DNA from: Sphagnum compactum
Lineage: Eukaryota > Bryophyta > Sphagnopsida > Sphagnales
Reading direction: 5' to 3'
Assembly (NCBI GenBank): GCA_965153455.1
Contig: OZ234495.1
Location: 496,001 to 560,000, forward strand
DNA: 64,000 nucleotides
The translations under genes were made by a program, and so were the position numbers. Positions 24,401-34,217 of the stretch are shown here, one piece after another (the stretch's first letter is position 1; each line of letters begins with the position of its first letter). Under the pieces are notes generated by a model. The model was not told the origin of the DNA and did no database searches. It saw only the letters and a list, made by a program, of their open reading frames with translations.

Positions 24401-26159
24401 CTCGGGTTACCAAATCGGGTCGATCATGAGGTTGTTGTCCGAGTAGCAACGCTTTCTTGATTTCAAACCATTGGGGATTGCAAGTGAATGTAACAAACGC
24501 ATCCGGGCAGCCGACCCATCTACAGATTGCCATGGCATCTTGATAATTCTGAACCATGTGACGTGGACTTACTGTGAAAGAAGATGGCAGAATGATCCTC
24601 TGTCCGATGGCAGCAGCGCTAATGTCACCTGCAACGATGGCGTCTTGAAGGCCTTGATAAAGATCTGCGCGAAGTTTTTTTTGATTCAAGCGCAGATACT
24701 TCAAGCGATTTTGTTCGATAGCCGCATAAGCATCCACAATGTATTGTTGCCGCAATCGGTCACCCCGAAACAACGCAATGCCATCGGTGTCTCGATGTTG
24801 AAGCCGATAACCATAAAATTCCGCCATTGTCACATTGTAATGTTTTCTTTGAAGCTCATATTCTCTCGCATGGTCTTCATCCAAATCTATATTAGCAACA
24901 ACACCATTGACTAGAATATTCGGATGCCATCCATCCTCACCATAAGGAAATAACAACGGATAATGTAGAGCCATGTATCCGACATGTAGTTCAGAAATGC
25001 GCTGAAACGGGCCAGCTTGCTGAGCAAGGACGACGTCACGTCTGTCTACAGCCTCAGAACCATCTCCTACCATCAATGCAGCGAGTTCATCGGCCATCGG
25101 CACATTGTATCGGCGGGCATCCTTTGTTCAAGAGGCAATGAGACGCAATTTCAGATCCATGGGAGCACCTTTTGTTGCCATCATATCCCTTGCCATTTTG
25201 AACATTTCGACATAGGGATTGATATTGTACATCATGGTCAACAACCGATCCAACGTCATTGGATCAAGCAAGGGCATAACAACATGCCGGTTTTGATGTT
25301 CGTGTTTCGTATCATGAATGTACAACTGTGCAAACTGTGGCTGTTGTCCTTCGGTAGGACATAGGGATCCGATTTTGTGATAAAGTTCACCTTGAATGCG
25401 AAAAGAGTACGGTCCAAGCCCTCCTGTTATCGACTCATCAACTTTGGCACCGAGCGAAGTGAATGCCAACACCGAATTGTACATGCAAATCTGATCTCGA
25501 AATTTGACAGCACTACTCTCTTTGTTGGTTAAAAGAACTTCCAGCTCTTGCGGTGTTGCAGGAAGATTCGGCAACAGAATTTTGCCATTCTCGCAACACA
25601 GAGAAAATTGTGGGTTGTTGTTCGTCGAGTTTGCCGATCGTTCCTTGATCCACATTTTCGCGCTGCAGAATCCACATATTCTATCCATTTCTCCACAATC
25701 CCATCGTCCCGGGGCTAACGCATCTCTGTCTCGAAACAATTGTAATGCGTCATTGCGAAGAGAAGGTTGTTCACGTTGCTTAGCACGCCGTTCTCTCTAT
25801 AGGCGATTGCGACGTTCATGTGCAGATTTTGACGTGCCTTGAGCTGACGCATCTCCGTCTCCAAACAATTGTAATGCGTCATTGCAAAAAGAAGGTTGTT
25901 CATGTTGTTTAGCACGCTGTACTCTCTGTAGGCGATTGCGATGTTCATGTGCAGATTCTGACGTGCCTTGAACTGACGCATCTCCGTCTCCAAACAATTG
26001 TAATGCGTCATTGCGAAAAGAAGGTTGTTCACATTGTTTAACACGCCGTTCTCTCTGTAGGCGATTGTGACGTTCTCCCTGTAGGCGATTGCGACAGTCA
26101 TGTGCAGATTCTGACGTGCCTTGAGCTGACGCATCTCTGTCTCCAAACAATTCGAGCAT
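21446..26159 (-). pseudogene. Helitron Rep-helicase (RepHel), three lesions
   Basis: This encodes the rolling-circle replication initiator fused to a PIF1-type helicase that mobilises Helitrons. In order on the minus strand it has: an N-terminal tandem repeat region; a Cys motif (CGFC, later CC) near 25,690-25,590; the HUH motif in GLPHAHILIFF near 24,290; the paired tyrosines in KYLDCRYVS near 23,770; Walker A GSGGTGKT near 22,815; Walker B IIWDEAP near 22,580; then [14 protein letters not shown] and YVAISR near the C-terminus. The likely start is ATG at 26,159, giving about 1,570 codons. Lesions are an in-frame TAG at 25,797-25,799, a TGA at 25,128-25,130 and a one-base insertion in the GGG at 22,730-22,732. 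Everything else is open, so inactivation looks recent. A programmed frameshift is unlikely, since no slippery site is evident. Confidence 0.93.
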
Positions 26160-26160
26160 C
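25717..26160 (-). repeat. 129-bp (43-codon) tandem repeat in the RepHel N-terminus
   Basis: Units begin at 25,717, 25,846, 25,975 and, after an extra 24-bp internal duplication, 26,128. The period of 129 bp keeps the reading frame. Each unit encodes a charged segment with words such as RNRLQRER, EQPS.RNDALQLF and SAHE. Arg/Gln-rich N-terminal repeats are known in some Helitron proteins. One unit carries the TAG (25,797) where its siblings have CAG. Confidence 0.85.
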
Positions 26161-26735
26161 TTGGGGCGAGGGGTTTCTCCTGCACTCTTCGAGGATGGTC
26201 AAGGTTACACATAAATTAATTTGTAAATCCCTATTAAATTCAGATGATTTAAGATTAATGGAAAGTTCGCAAAGCTCTCAATGATCTAAAACTAAACTAA
26301 AAGTCATCCTTCAGTTAGGTACAACATCTTCAACAGATTGTGTGTTAAAGCTAACCATGTACTATAGGGGACCCATTTTGCAGCATGGCAGACGATTGAT
26401 TGAACAACCAACTAACTAACTAAACTGCTAAAGGTGCCTACAAAGGCACAGACAGGAATTCGTTGCCCATCTGGATGTGCAAGGATCCAGATGGGCAGTG
26501 ATTCCAACTGTGGAAGGTTATAGCTGAAGTTCAACAGAGGAATCAGAACTGCCCATGCACCCAGTACCCGCTAAAGCAGAGCCGCTGAAGCCAATGACGT
26601 GCAAAGAGAATAGATTATGGTGAAGTACCTGACCACCAGAACAGGCACCCAGTACTCGCTGAAGCAGAGCCGCTGAAACCAATGTAAGTAGAGTCTTGGT
26701 CTTAGTGTTCTGAAGGTTTTCTGGAAGCGATGTAA

Positions 26736-27034
26736 ACTATCAACCAAAGCGACGACGGGGGTGAAGAAGTTCAAATTCAAAAACCCATGGAAGGATCATC
26801 GCCAGTGTTCGGATCTGGTGTTGGTGAGGAGGAGGAGGAATACGCTGTTGCCGTGCAAGGACGTTCTTCATCAGGTGGATTCACGAATGAAGGTAGTGTT
26901 TCTCAGCTGCTCTCCCAAGTGTAGCAGCAATCGTCGGAGCGTGAGAAAACGTTGGAAGAAGAAGATAAAGAAGAAGAAGAAGAACAGGAAGAAGGGAACT
27001 CGTACCAAGAAGTCGCCAATACTGACGATTCTAG
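26736..27034 (+). pseudogene. Unrecognised exon-like fragment captured in Helitron
   Basis: A frame on the plus strand, opposite to RepHel, runs from 26,736 to a good splice donor (ctag|gtatgt, 27,035). It has a single TAG at 26,922-26,924. It encodes an acidic, Glu-rich, low-complexity piece (GEEEEEYAVAVQGRSSSGGF, then EEEDKEEEEEQEEG). An overlapping frame is Lys/Arg-rich and is probably a shadow. A further coding-like stretch at 27,206-27,312 (VRGGFKLGSVGLAAVGAT) follows an acceptor-like ag but does not join in phase. I do not recognise the parent gene. The exon-with-donor structure suggests capture from a host gene, which Helitrons often do. Confidence 0.35.
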
Positions 27035-27589
27035 GTATGTTTCAGTAGTCTTCCCTTACCAAAACAAAGCCAGCTTCTGCAAGTAGATTCTGAGAAGTGC
27101 CCGATACAAATTGTTTACCGTTATTGTAGAGTGACGCAACAGTAGCACGTCCATTGGAATGCGTGAAACTGGATACATATATATAGTTACAGCTCACTAA
27201 TTGCAGCAGCAGGAAAGAAAACAATTGCCATTGTGAAAGTTAAAACTCTGATGATCGCACTCGCAGTTAGGGGAGGATTCAAACTTGGGTCAGTTGGATT
27301 AGCTGCCGTAGGAGCAACCTGAAGTATCAAACAATCATAGGCAATATTAATGTTATATGAATCTGTTGTTGGTGATGCAAAAGACAATTACAAATCAAGT
27401 TTTCTTCCTTTTATGGAAAATATTCAAAAAGCTTAAGCTTCCTATATATGCCACCAAAATTACTTAAGAATATCGTTGAGTCCATATTGATAACAACCCA
27501 TTCTAAAGGTCTACGTATTTATGAGGACGATTCTAAGCTTAACTTCTTCTTCTTCTTATAAGGAGTACTAATAAGGGTCTCCTTCCATG

Positions 27590-27830
27590 ACATTGCTGTG
27601 ATTGGAGTTACACATAACGTGCAGTGATGTGTGTACCTCTAATCACAATAAGTCAATCTTGAAGTTTACACATAGCGTGCAACGATGTGTGTACCTCTGA
27701 TGATAGCAGCCTCATGGAAAGATACAAACGGCACAGTGTGTTGTGATCATAGCAGCTTCTGCATGGAAAGATACACATACACACAGCGGGTTGATCACAG
27801 CAGCCTCATGGAAACCTTTGACATGTTTTC
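27590..27830. repeat. Short imperfect direct repeats
   Basis: Words such as tgatgtgtgtacctct, catagcagc.tc and atggaaagatacacat recur two or three times. No gene. 27,830-28,030 has no recognisable content. Confidence 0.5.
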
Positions 27831-28029
27831 ATAAAGATACTGGGGCCACTCCACCTACCACAGAAACTTGCATCAGCATAAGTCAATCTTGAAGTTTACA
27901 AACATCAGCTTAGTAAGGTTTCCAGAAATTACATGAATAAAATGAAGATTTTTGCCCTCAGCCCCCTAATAGCTTGGAATCATTCCAGGAGGCTCATGTC
28001 GTTGGCCATAATGAATAGCTTGGACTTAT

Positions 28030-28400
28030 TTCCAGGCTTACAATGATTGGAGAAGAAACTGATAATTTGTGATCTCTATAGAAAAAAGCTGCATGCAAAG
28101 GAATGCAAGGACAAATGATAAAAGTTCAGGTAGAAAATAAGAAAAAATAAAACTTATAATAATGAAGAAAAACCCTACTTGAAAAAGAATGAGGTGTGTC
28201 TTCTTTCCCCAAACTTCAAACTTGCATCCAAATAAACAAAAATAGAAAAGTGACAAAGAAACACTTTATTTTTATTATACAAAATAATAATAAGAACAGA
28301 AAACACATTTTAAAAAAATGAAAAAGATAAAAGTTTAAAAAAAAAACTAAAACATGAACCAAACATTGTTGAAATAACACACCTGTGCATTAGGCACGGG
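28030..28400 (+). mobile_element. Inverted Helitron fragment
   Basis: This is the reverse complement of the T-rich Helitron unit (compare 30,110-30,300). It ends at 28,378-28,405 in the Helitron 3' hairpin in the opposite orientation (cacacctgtgcattaggcac). It is nested inside the larger minus-strand element. No coding content. Confidence 0.75.
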
Positions 28401-28551
28401 GTTCCAGTGCATAACCAACTTGTGTTGGACTAAATCACCATCAACCCACAAATTACATCTCCAAGAAATTGTCAGTAAGCTATATAAAATGGTTTTGGCC
28501 TAGCATTTTTTCACAGTGTGCTGAGGGTGGTAAAAGTTACAGCAAAGATTG

Positions 28552-28682
28552 TGCACGTGCCAGAGGTGCGTGCACATTTGCCATAATTGCAGGTGCACCT
28601 GCCAGAGGTGCACATTTGATTGCAATTATGCTGAGCCAAAACTATTTTCCTGAGCCAAACCGGCATGGTTTGGCTTTTCTTC
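28552..28682. repeat. Tandem repeat and small foldback in captured intron
   Basis: Two copies of a unit of about 45 bp containing gtgcc/cctgccagaggtgc and aattgca lie in what would be intron 1 of the captured reductase. A foldback (agccaaacc ggcat ggtttggct) follows at about 28,655-28,677. It may be a small MITE. Confidence 0.5.
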
Positions 28683-28770
28683 ATCCAATTTTAGTGTGCA
28701 TGATCACTGCTGGAGATGCTCTTAGAACTATAATTGTTTGCAGAGCTGCTGGTTTGCATGTGTTGTTTAC

Positions 28771-28995
28771 CTTGCCAATCAGGACTTCGTTGGTGAAGGG
28801 TCCATAAGTATCAGAGGTATCCAGCAAGGTAACACCCAACTGCTCCACGGCATAACGGATGAGCTCCACCATCTCTTCTTCCGGCCTTGCGGGTCCGTAG
28901 AAAGAAGACATCCCCATACAACCCAATCCCAAGCGGGAAACCTCCAGACCTTGAGAACCCAACTTCGTTCGTGGCACTGGCTGCAACAACGCCAT
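28771..28995 (-). pseudogene. Captured exon 1 of an aldo-keto reductase gene
   Basis: Seventy-five open codons start at ATG 28,995 (an upstream in-frame ATG at 29,004 is possible). They match the start of plant NADPH-dependent aldo-keto reductases of the ATB2/perakine reductase type, with [29 protein letters not shown] and NEVL(I)GK. The cofactor/active-site Asp and Tyr of the DTSDTYG segment are present. The exon ends exactly at a canonical donor (ggcaag|gtaaac, 28,770). Sequence above 28,995 to about 29,150 looks like the gene's own 5' UTR and promoter-proximal region (tctctc-rich). The remaining exons are absent, so no enzyme can be made. Position and orientation fit gene capture by the surrounding Helitron. 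Confidence 0.88.
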
Positions 28996-29151
28996 TGCTC
29001 CCAACTCTCAAAAAAAACTCTCTATCTTATCTTGTAGGAATTTGTGCAGTGTCTATCTCTCTCTATCATCGTCGACGGATCCACGCAGAGACATGGGGCA
29101 GAGCGAGTAGCAGGCAGAGAGACCCTGATTGGCATCCTTCTATTTTTAAAT

Positions 29152-29441
29152 AGAGGAAGGGGATTTTTTTGGCAAGTTGTGTTTGGTGTGGAGAGTGGAC
29201 TGTCCACTGTTCAATTTCCACTTGGACAGTAGATAGTCACCCTTTCCATGCATGCTTTGTCAAATGTTGTCCTCCTTTCACCCCATTTAAGCCGGATGAC
29301 GGGATGGATGAAATGTCCATCCGGCTTAAATAGACGGATGACGGGATGCACGGATGACGGGACGGACGGATTAAGGGGAAGCTTCATTCGCAGGGCTTCA
29401 GGGGAAGCTTCATTCGCAGGGCTTCAGGGGAAGCTTCATTG
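29152..29441. repeat. Helitron 5'-region block, copy B
   Basis: This block is nearly identical to 21,032-21,295, with one extra 26-bp repeat of cagggcttcaggggaagctt. It contains a perfect 13-bp inverted repeat, tttaagccggatg (29,286-29,298) and its complement (29,318-29,330). It lies immediately inside the Helitron 5' end at about 29,455, as expected for a subterminal region. Confidence 0.75.
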
Positions 29442-29459
29442 TTCCTTTACTATATGTAA

Positions 29460-31015
29460 CTAGTTTGAACCCCGTGCCTAATGCACATGTGTGTAAATAA
29501 ATCAACATTAAATAAAACTGATGTTTCTTGGGGGTAGAACACGCACAATTCCATGATGAAAATGCCCAGAGCTCTATTTCCAAAATTATTTTGCAGATTT
29601 TACTGAAGTATAATATCTCTGGGGGGGCAGATTAAGAACTAACTGGAGTGGGCTGAATCGACAGATTACATCGTGTAATGATCCATTATTCTGCCCTGAT
29701 CATTGTCCTCAAACCTGTGAATGTCGAGATTGAACATTCTGGATAGGTTGGTTACACACTGGAATGGGTTTAATTCCCTCCCCCATTCAACATTTTGGAT
29801 AAGTTGGTTACATTACTGGAATGGGTTTGGTTCCCTCCCTCCATTGAACATTCTGGATAAGCTGGTTACATTACTGGAATGGGTTTGGTTCTGTCCCCCA
29901 TTGAACATTCTGAATAAGTTGATTACGCACTCGAATGAGTTAGGTTCCCTGCCCCATCGAACATTCCAGATATGTTGGTTACGTACTGGGATAGGTTGGT
30001 TATGTACTGGAATGGGTTTGGTTCCCTCCTCCCAATGAACATTCTGGACAGGTTGGTTACGCACTGGAACCCCCTGCCTAATGCACAGGTGTGTTATTTC
30101 AACAATGTTTGGTTCATGTTTTAGTTTTTTTTAAAAACTTTTATCTTATTTATTTTTCATTTTTATGTGTTTTCTGTTTTTATTATTATTTTGTATAATA
30201 AAAATAAAGTGTTTCTTTTTCACTTTTGTTTATTTGGATGCAAGTTTGAAGTTTGGAGAAAGAAGACACACCTCATTCTTTTTCAAGTACGGTTTATTAT
30301 TATTATTATAAGTTTTATTTTTTCTTATTTTCTACTCTTTATTTGTTTTCTTCTTTTTTGTAATTTAAAAAAAAATTATTTTACTGTATTTCCCTTTCCT
30401 TGTTTCATTTGTTTCCATTCCTTTTTTATAGTTTTTATGTTTTTACTTTTTTTTGTTTATGTTTGTTTCATGTTTTAAGTTTTTCTATTCTCATTTTGTC
30501 TATCTTCATTTTTTATGCGTTTATTTATTTATTTACAATCTATTTTCTTTTCCAAAAAAATTCTAGTTTTTCTAATATGTTTTATAATAAAAATAATTAA
30601 TTAAAAAAATTGTTTGATTAGATGCAGGTTTGAAGTTTGGAAAAAGAAGACAAACCTCATTTTTTTTTCAAGTATGGTTTTTTTTCTCTTTCTTTTGCTC
30701 TCTGTTTTGTTTCTTATTTTTTGTCATCTATTTTTAAATTTTCTTTTAAGTTTATTTTACTGTGTTTCCCTTTTTTGTTTCATGATTAAGTGTTTACAAA
30801 AGTTTCTAATTGTTAAAGTGTTTTTCTGTTTTCATTTTTTTTCTAGTTTTTTCTCTTTTAAAAATATATATTTGTTCTGTTTGGATGGATGACGGGACGG
30901 ATGACGGGATGGATGACGGACGGACGGATGGACAGCTTCATTTCATCCGGACGGAAAGCTTCATTTCATCCCGACGGAAAGCTTCATTTCGTCCCGACGT
31001 CCTTTACTATATAGA
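29460..31015 (-). mobile_element. Non-autonomous Helitron, about 1.55 kb, both ends visible
   Basis: On the minus strand it begins TCTATATAGTAAAGGACG (31,015) and ends CTAG (29,463-29,460) followed by T, with the hairpin catgtgcattaggcacgggg just before the end. Internal order: gatgacggg minisatellite (30,887-30,950), T-rich paired unit, an internal older 3' hairpin (30,066), the 57-bp minisatellite (29,730-30,075) and a unique block. The base before the 5' TC is T, not the canonical A, so the 5' boundary could be one base out. It lies about 770 bp upstream of the intact kinase start codon. Confidence 0.75.
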
Positions 31016-31787
31016 ATAACAGAAATTGCAAAAAACCGAAAACACTGGGTCGCTGCCTTCAGCAACAGTCGGTAAGCGAGTTCAAAACGAAGAGCGGATT
31101 GAAATTATGTTCACCTACGCGGCTCACGCGGATAAGTTCGTTCTCAGCAGCTTCGTTACATACGTAAAGTAGGAAATGTTTTCGGAGCGTTCAGATTCAA
31201 GTCCATGTAGAAGAGATCCAAGCTCCCAGTGCTTGCAACCCACAGTAGATGTGTGTGTGATGCAGATGTGTATGTGCGCTGGACAAGAGAGGAGGGACTT
31301 CAGAATTTTTTTTGGGTTGGAAGTTTCACAATAGCAGTCATAATTGGTGGAACCCCTCATAACAGCAGTAGCTAGCAAGTTTCGATTTGATCTAGTGCTT
31401 GTGTAGAAGAGAGATCTGTTCGTCTTCCCTTGGGGATCGTGTACCTTGTGGACTAGTAGCGGGGATTAGAATGAAGAAATCTCCGACATCGTCAACATGC
31501 GACAGTCGAATCATGTTTGGGGATGTTTCATAGGGTTTGGCAAACAGTTTGGGTCAAAGATTTCTCTGTCGACAGTCCACAGATAAGCCCGCGGGTCCCA
31601 AGTTTCGGCTGGGACGGGTGAGGTCACATAGATCGTTCCCGGCTTGGTGTGGATGACCAACATAAAGTAGAACCGTGTTATTCCAAATCCTTTGCATATC
31701 GATCGTCTGTGCTCGAGCTGTTGTGTTCTTGATCCAGTTCACGTCTTCGTTCTCTTGCCACGGTTCATTTTCACGGCCTGTTTCACT

Positions 31788-33377
31788 ATGGCGTCCCTGA
31801 CGGATCTGTACAAGGAATGTCAAGCTGTGGTGAGGACTTTAGGTTTGCAATTAGGAAAGGTCAAGTTTAACAAATCTTTGTGCAGTCTCCTTACAAATAA
31901 ATACGTGGCCTCCCTCACGTACCTTGACAACTATATATTCAGGGAGGATGGTTCAATAGATCTTCCTTGCAAAACAGCTCTTGTGGAATTGAGGCGCATC
32001 ATGTCGTGTGGCCAACTGTTGGTGACACAATGGACCCAGAAGGATTGGTGGATGTCACTGATCACGTCCTCCGATTCTGCATCGCTCGACAAAAAGGTCA
32101 TTCTACACCTAAGAGAGTTTCTTGCATGTGTCAACGTGTTGGTGCAGATGAAGACAAACATGACATATGGTCCCGCCTTGGATTCTCTCGATTCAAGCGT
32201 CCAACAAGCCTGTCGAAGAGACATTCAAGACTTGATAATTAGCATGAAACAGTACAGAAGAGGTATAATATTTACCTCGAAATTTGCAAAGCTTGCAAAG
32301 CACCTTTCAAAAAAACTGGAGACAGAAATTTCCAATCATGGATATCCATATGTCATAGATATTGCACTTGATGTGGAAATTTCTTATCAGCATACTCTTG
32401 GAAGTGGATCATTTGGAACTGTGTTCAAGTGTACGTTCCTTGGAGTGGTGGCAGCTGCTAAGGTTTGGAAAACGAACTGCATAAACAAGGAGGCAGCTGA
32501 GAAAGAAGCAAGTCTGTTTTCCAAGTTGCGACACCCAAATGTGGTTCAATTCATAGGCTATGGAGTCATGCAAAGTCAGCCCGTCATTATTTCGGAGCTC
32601 ATGAGCACGGACCTACGGAGATACTTAGATGAAAAGAAGAAGAATGCTGGTGAAGGACCTCCTCTTCCACTGCTGGTAGCTATGAACATATTGCTACAGA
32701 TTGCAGAGGCAATGAATTACCTGCATGAGAATGGGGTGATGCACCGTGATCTGAAGGCGAACAATGTTCTTATAAATGTTCTGGAGGGCCCAGATGGACA
32801 ACTTTCCTCGTCATCTGTGCAAGCTAAACTCACAGACTTTGGCCAGTCAAAACTGAAGCTGCACGACTCTGGGTACACCACACCGATGGTGGGTTCAACC
32901 CCGTGGAGGGCACCGGAGGTGTTTGAAGTGGAGGAAAACAGAGAGAAGTACACAAAATCTGCGGATGTGTACAGTTTCTCAATGCTTTGCTTTGAGGTCC
33001 TCACTGGGGATGTCCCATTCAAAGGCAAACCACTCGGAACTCCTCTTCAGAGCATTCGTGACGGAGTGAGGCCTCAGTTACCAGATGTGGACTACTGTCC
33101 TGATTACCTTTCTGCACTCGTTGAGAAATGTTGGGCTACAAATGCTGTAGAGCGTCCCCAGTTTCCTGTAATCTTGCAACTGTTGATGGATTACAAGGCT
33201 AGGGTTTTGAAGCATCCATACAGTGGAGAGGATGTACCACCTGAATCTTCTCAACCCTCACAGACTGTGGATATTGCAGACACAGCTGATACTATATATA
33301 TAATTGAGGATGACAGCAATCACCGTGCTCCCAAATCAGCAACTTCATGTATGATAGAAATAAACTCCAGAGATTAA
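31788..33377 (+). CDS. TKL-type protein kinase with N-terminal helical domain, intact
   Basis: An uninterrupted frame of 529 codons; ATG 31,788 is chosen because pseudogene 1 aligns from this region (its frame starts near the same point). The upstream in-frame ATG (31,692) adds an unconserved Cys/Val-rich leader. Residues about 1-190 form an all-helical, Leu-rich domain with no named motif I can assign. The kinase domain spans about 200-465: glycine loop GSGSFG (205-210), ATP lysine K225 (AAAK), catalytic HRDLKANN (H319, D321), DFG 350-352 and APE 375-377. All key residues are present, so it should be an active Ser/Thr (TKL) kinase, probably cytosolic since no signal peptide or membrane span is seen. 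The C-tail after residue 480 is Ser/Asp-rich and resembles the last exon of the neighbouring RLCK copy. Substrate and pathway are unknown. Confidence 0.9.
   Translation: MASLTDLYKECQAVVRTLGLQLGKVKFNKSLCSLLTNKYVASLTYLDNYIFREDGSIDLPCKTALVELRRIMSCGQLLVTQWTQKDWWMSLITSSDSASLDKKVILHLREFLACVNVLVQMKTNMTYGPALDSLDSSVQQACRRDIQDLIISMKQYRRGIIFTSKFAKLAKHLSKKLETEISNHGYPYVIDIALDVEISYQHTLGSGSFGTVFKCTFLGVVAAAKVWKTNCINKEAAEKEASLFSKLRHPNVVQFIGYGVMQSQPVIISELMSTDLRRYLDEKKKNAGEGPPLPLLVAMNILLQIAEAMNYLHENGVMHRDLKANNVLINVLEGPDGQLSSSSVQAKLTDFGQSKLKLHDSGYTTPMVGSTPWRAPEVFEVEENREKYTKSADVYSFSMLCFEVLTGDVPFKGKPLGTPLQSIRDGVRPQLPDVDYCPDYLSALVEKCWATNAVERPQFPVILQLLMDYKARVLKHPYSGEDVPPESSQPSQTVDIADTADTIYIIEDDSNHRAPKSATSCMIEINSRD
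32691..32721 (+). other. Segment complementary to the pseudogene hairpin arms
   Basis: This part of the intact kinase coding sequence matches the sense-equivalent of the inverted arms at 39,683-39,715, 44,906-44,939 and 252-284. Within gctacagatagcagaggcc and its neighbours only about two mismatches per 21 nt are seen. A small RNA made from those arms would be antisense here. That is inference; the match itself is seen directly. Confidence 0.6.
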
Positions 33378-33407
33378 CCCCTTGTGTTTTGGTTTGCAAT
33401 TACTCAG

Positions 33408-34213
33408 AAAAATGAGGGAAAACCTGATGAGCTTGGTTTGGCCTTAGATGCATTCACAGAAGGTTTGACTTCTAGAAATCTGTCAGTGCTGCAGCAAGTG
33501 CAAAGCCTTTCTGCTGATCGACCATATTGTAAATTCTCTTTCAAGGAGCTGGAGGCTGCACCTGCCAGTTTTTCTCCTGGTAAGTTCAAGAGCCATTAAG
33601 CAAAATCATATGAGTTCCTTGTTGAATTCTTGTTGGATAAACCCCTGTTTAAAACAATGGGATACTTTGACAAGGGTGAGATTATCCATGCTTTGCACAG
33701 AAGGCAAACTGCTTAGAAGTGTAATGATGTGTTGGGTCTTTTGTTGGGAATGCAGGAAATTGGGTGAGGAGAGTAGATTTCAAATTAGTCAAGTTGGTTC
33801 TTTCCCAAAGCAAGTTCATCTACAGTAGGAAAATTTAGACTTATGCATCAAAATCCTTTCAACCCCTTGCCCTTGCATATCCAAGCAGTAATTGCAAAAA
33901 GAGATCCTTTGTACAAGAGAATGTGCACCATTTGTATCTCCTCTCATCTCTGAATGATGACAGTTTTGCTCAACCCCTCTTGCACTGCTATTGCATGTGT
34001 TTCTGATGCATGTGTGTGCAATGTGTGGTAAGCATGCAGGTGTTGAAGATGCTATGCAAAGACAGCGATGGGGAGGAGGGTATAAGTACAGGAGGGAACT
34101 CCAGGCCTTTGTATATAGCTGATGCTACATATGTCAAGCACCGTGCTCGTAATTCAGCAACTTCATGTATGAATGAAATAAACTCCACAAGATCAGGCTT
34201 TGGTTGCAACTAA
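33408..34213 (+). pseudogene. Internally deleted RLCK copy
   Basis: Two pieces of a receptor-like cytoplasmic kinase gene remain. The first is an exon (33,408-33,579) between an acceptor (actcag) and donor (cctg|gtaagt), carrying FSFKELEAAPASFSP. The second is a last exon (34,040-34,213) beginning VLKMLCKD and ending with SATSCMNEINS and a stop. Between them, the start of the next exon (gaaattgggtga.., 33,757) runs directly into sequence matching the end of exon 7 and its intron (compare 36,270-36,320), so the kinase core was deleted. The first exon is duplicated at 34,218-34,392. Confidence 0.7.
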
Positions 34214-34217
34214 TTAG

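Larger units (their letters stand above)
21296..29455 (-). mobile_element. Autonomous-type Helitron with captured sequences (disabled)
   Basis: Read on the minus strand, the element would start near 29,455 (catatagtaaagg end), directly abutting the CTAG 3' end of the next Helitron at 29,460. It passes the captured aldo-keto reductase piece, further captured or repeat DNA, and the Rep-helicase gene (26,159 to 21,446), and reaches a 3'-subterminal block at 21,296-21,480. The terminal hairpin and CTAG are missing there, so the 3' end is truncated or rearranged. Boundaries are inference from shared ends. Nested insertions, such as the inverted Helitron piece at 28,030-28,400, lie inside. Confidence 0.65.

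Noticed and set aside
22196-25842. Many plus-strand frames of 60-149 codons
   Set aside because: They are antisense shadows of the Helitron Rep-helicase.
25717-26160. Regular repeats that could be taken for a CRISPR array
   Set aside because: The 129-bp units are contiguous, have no spacers and keep the Helitron reading frame; the genome is eukaryotic.
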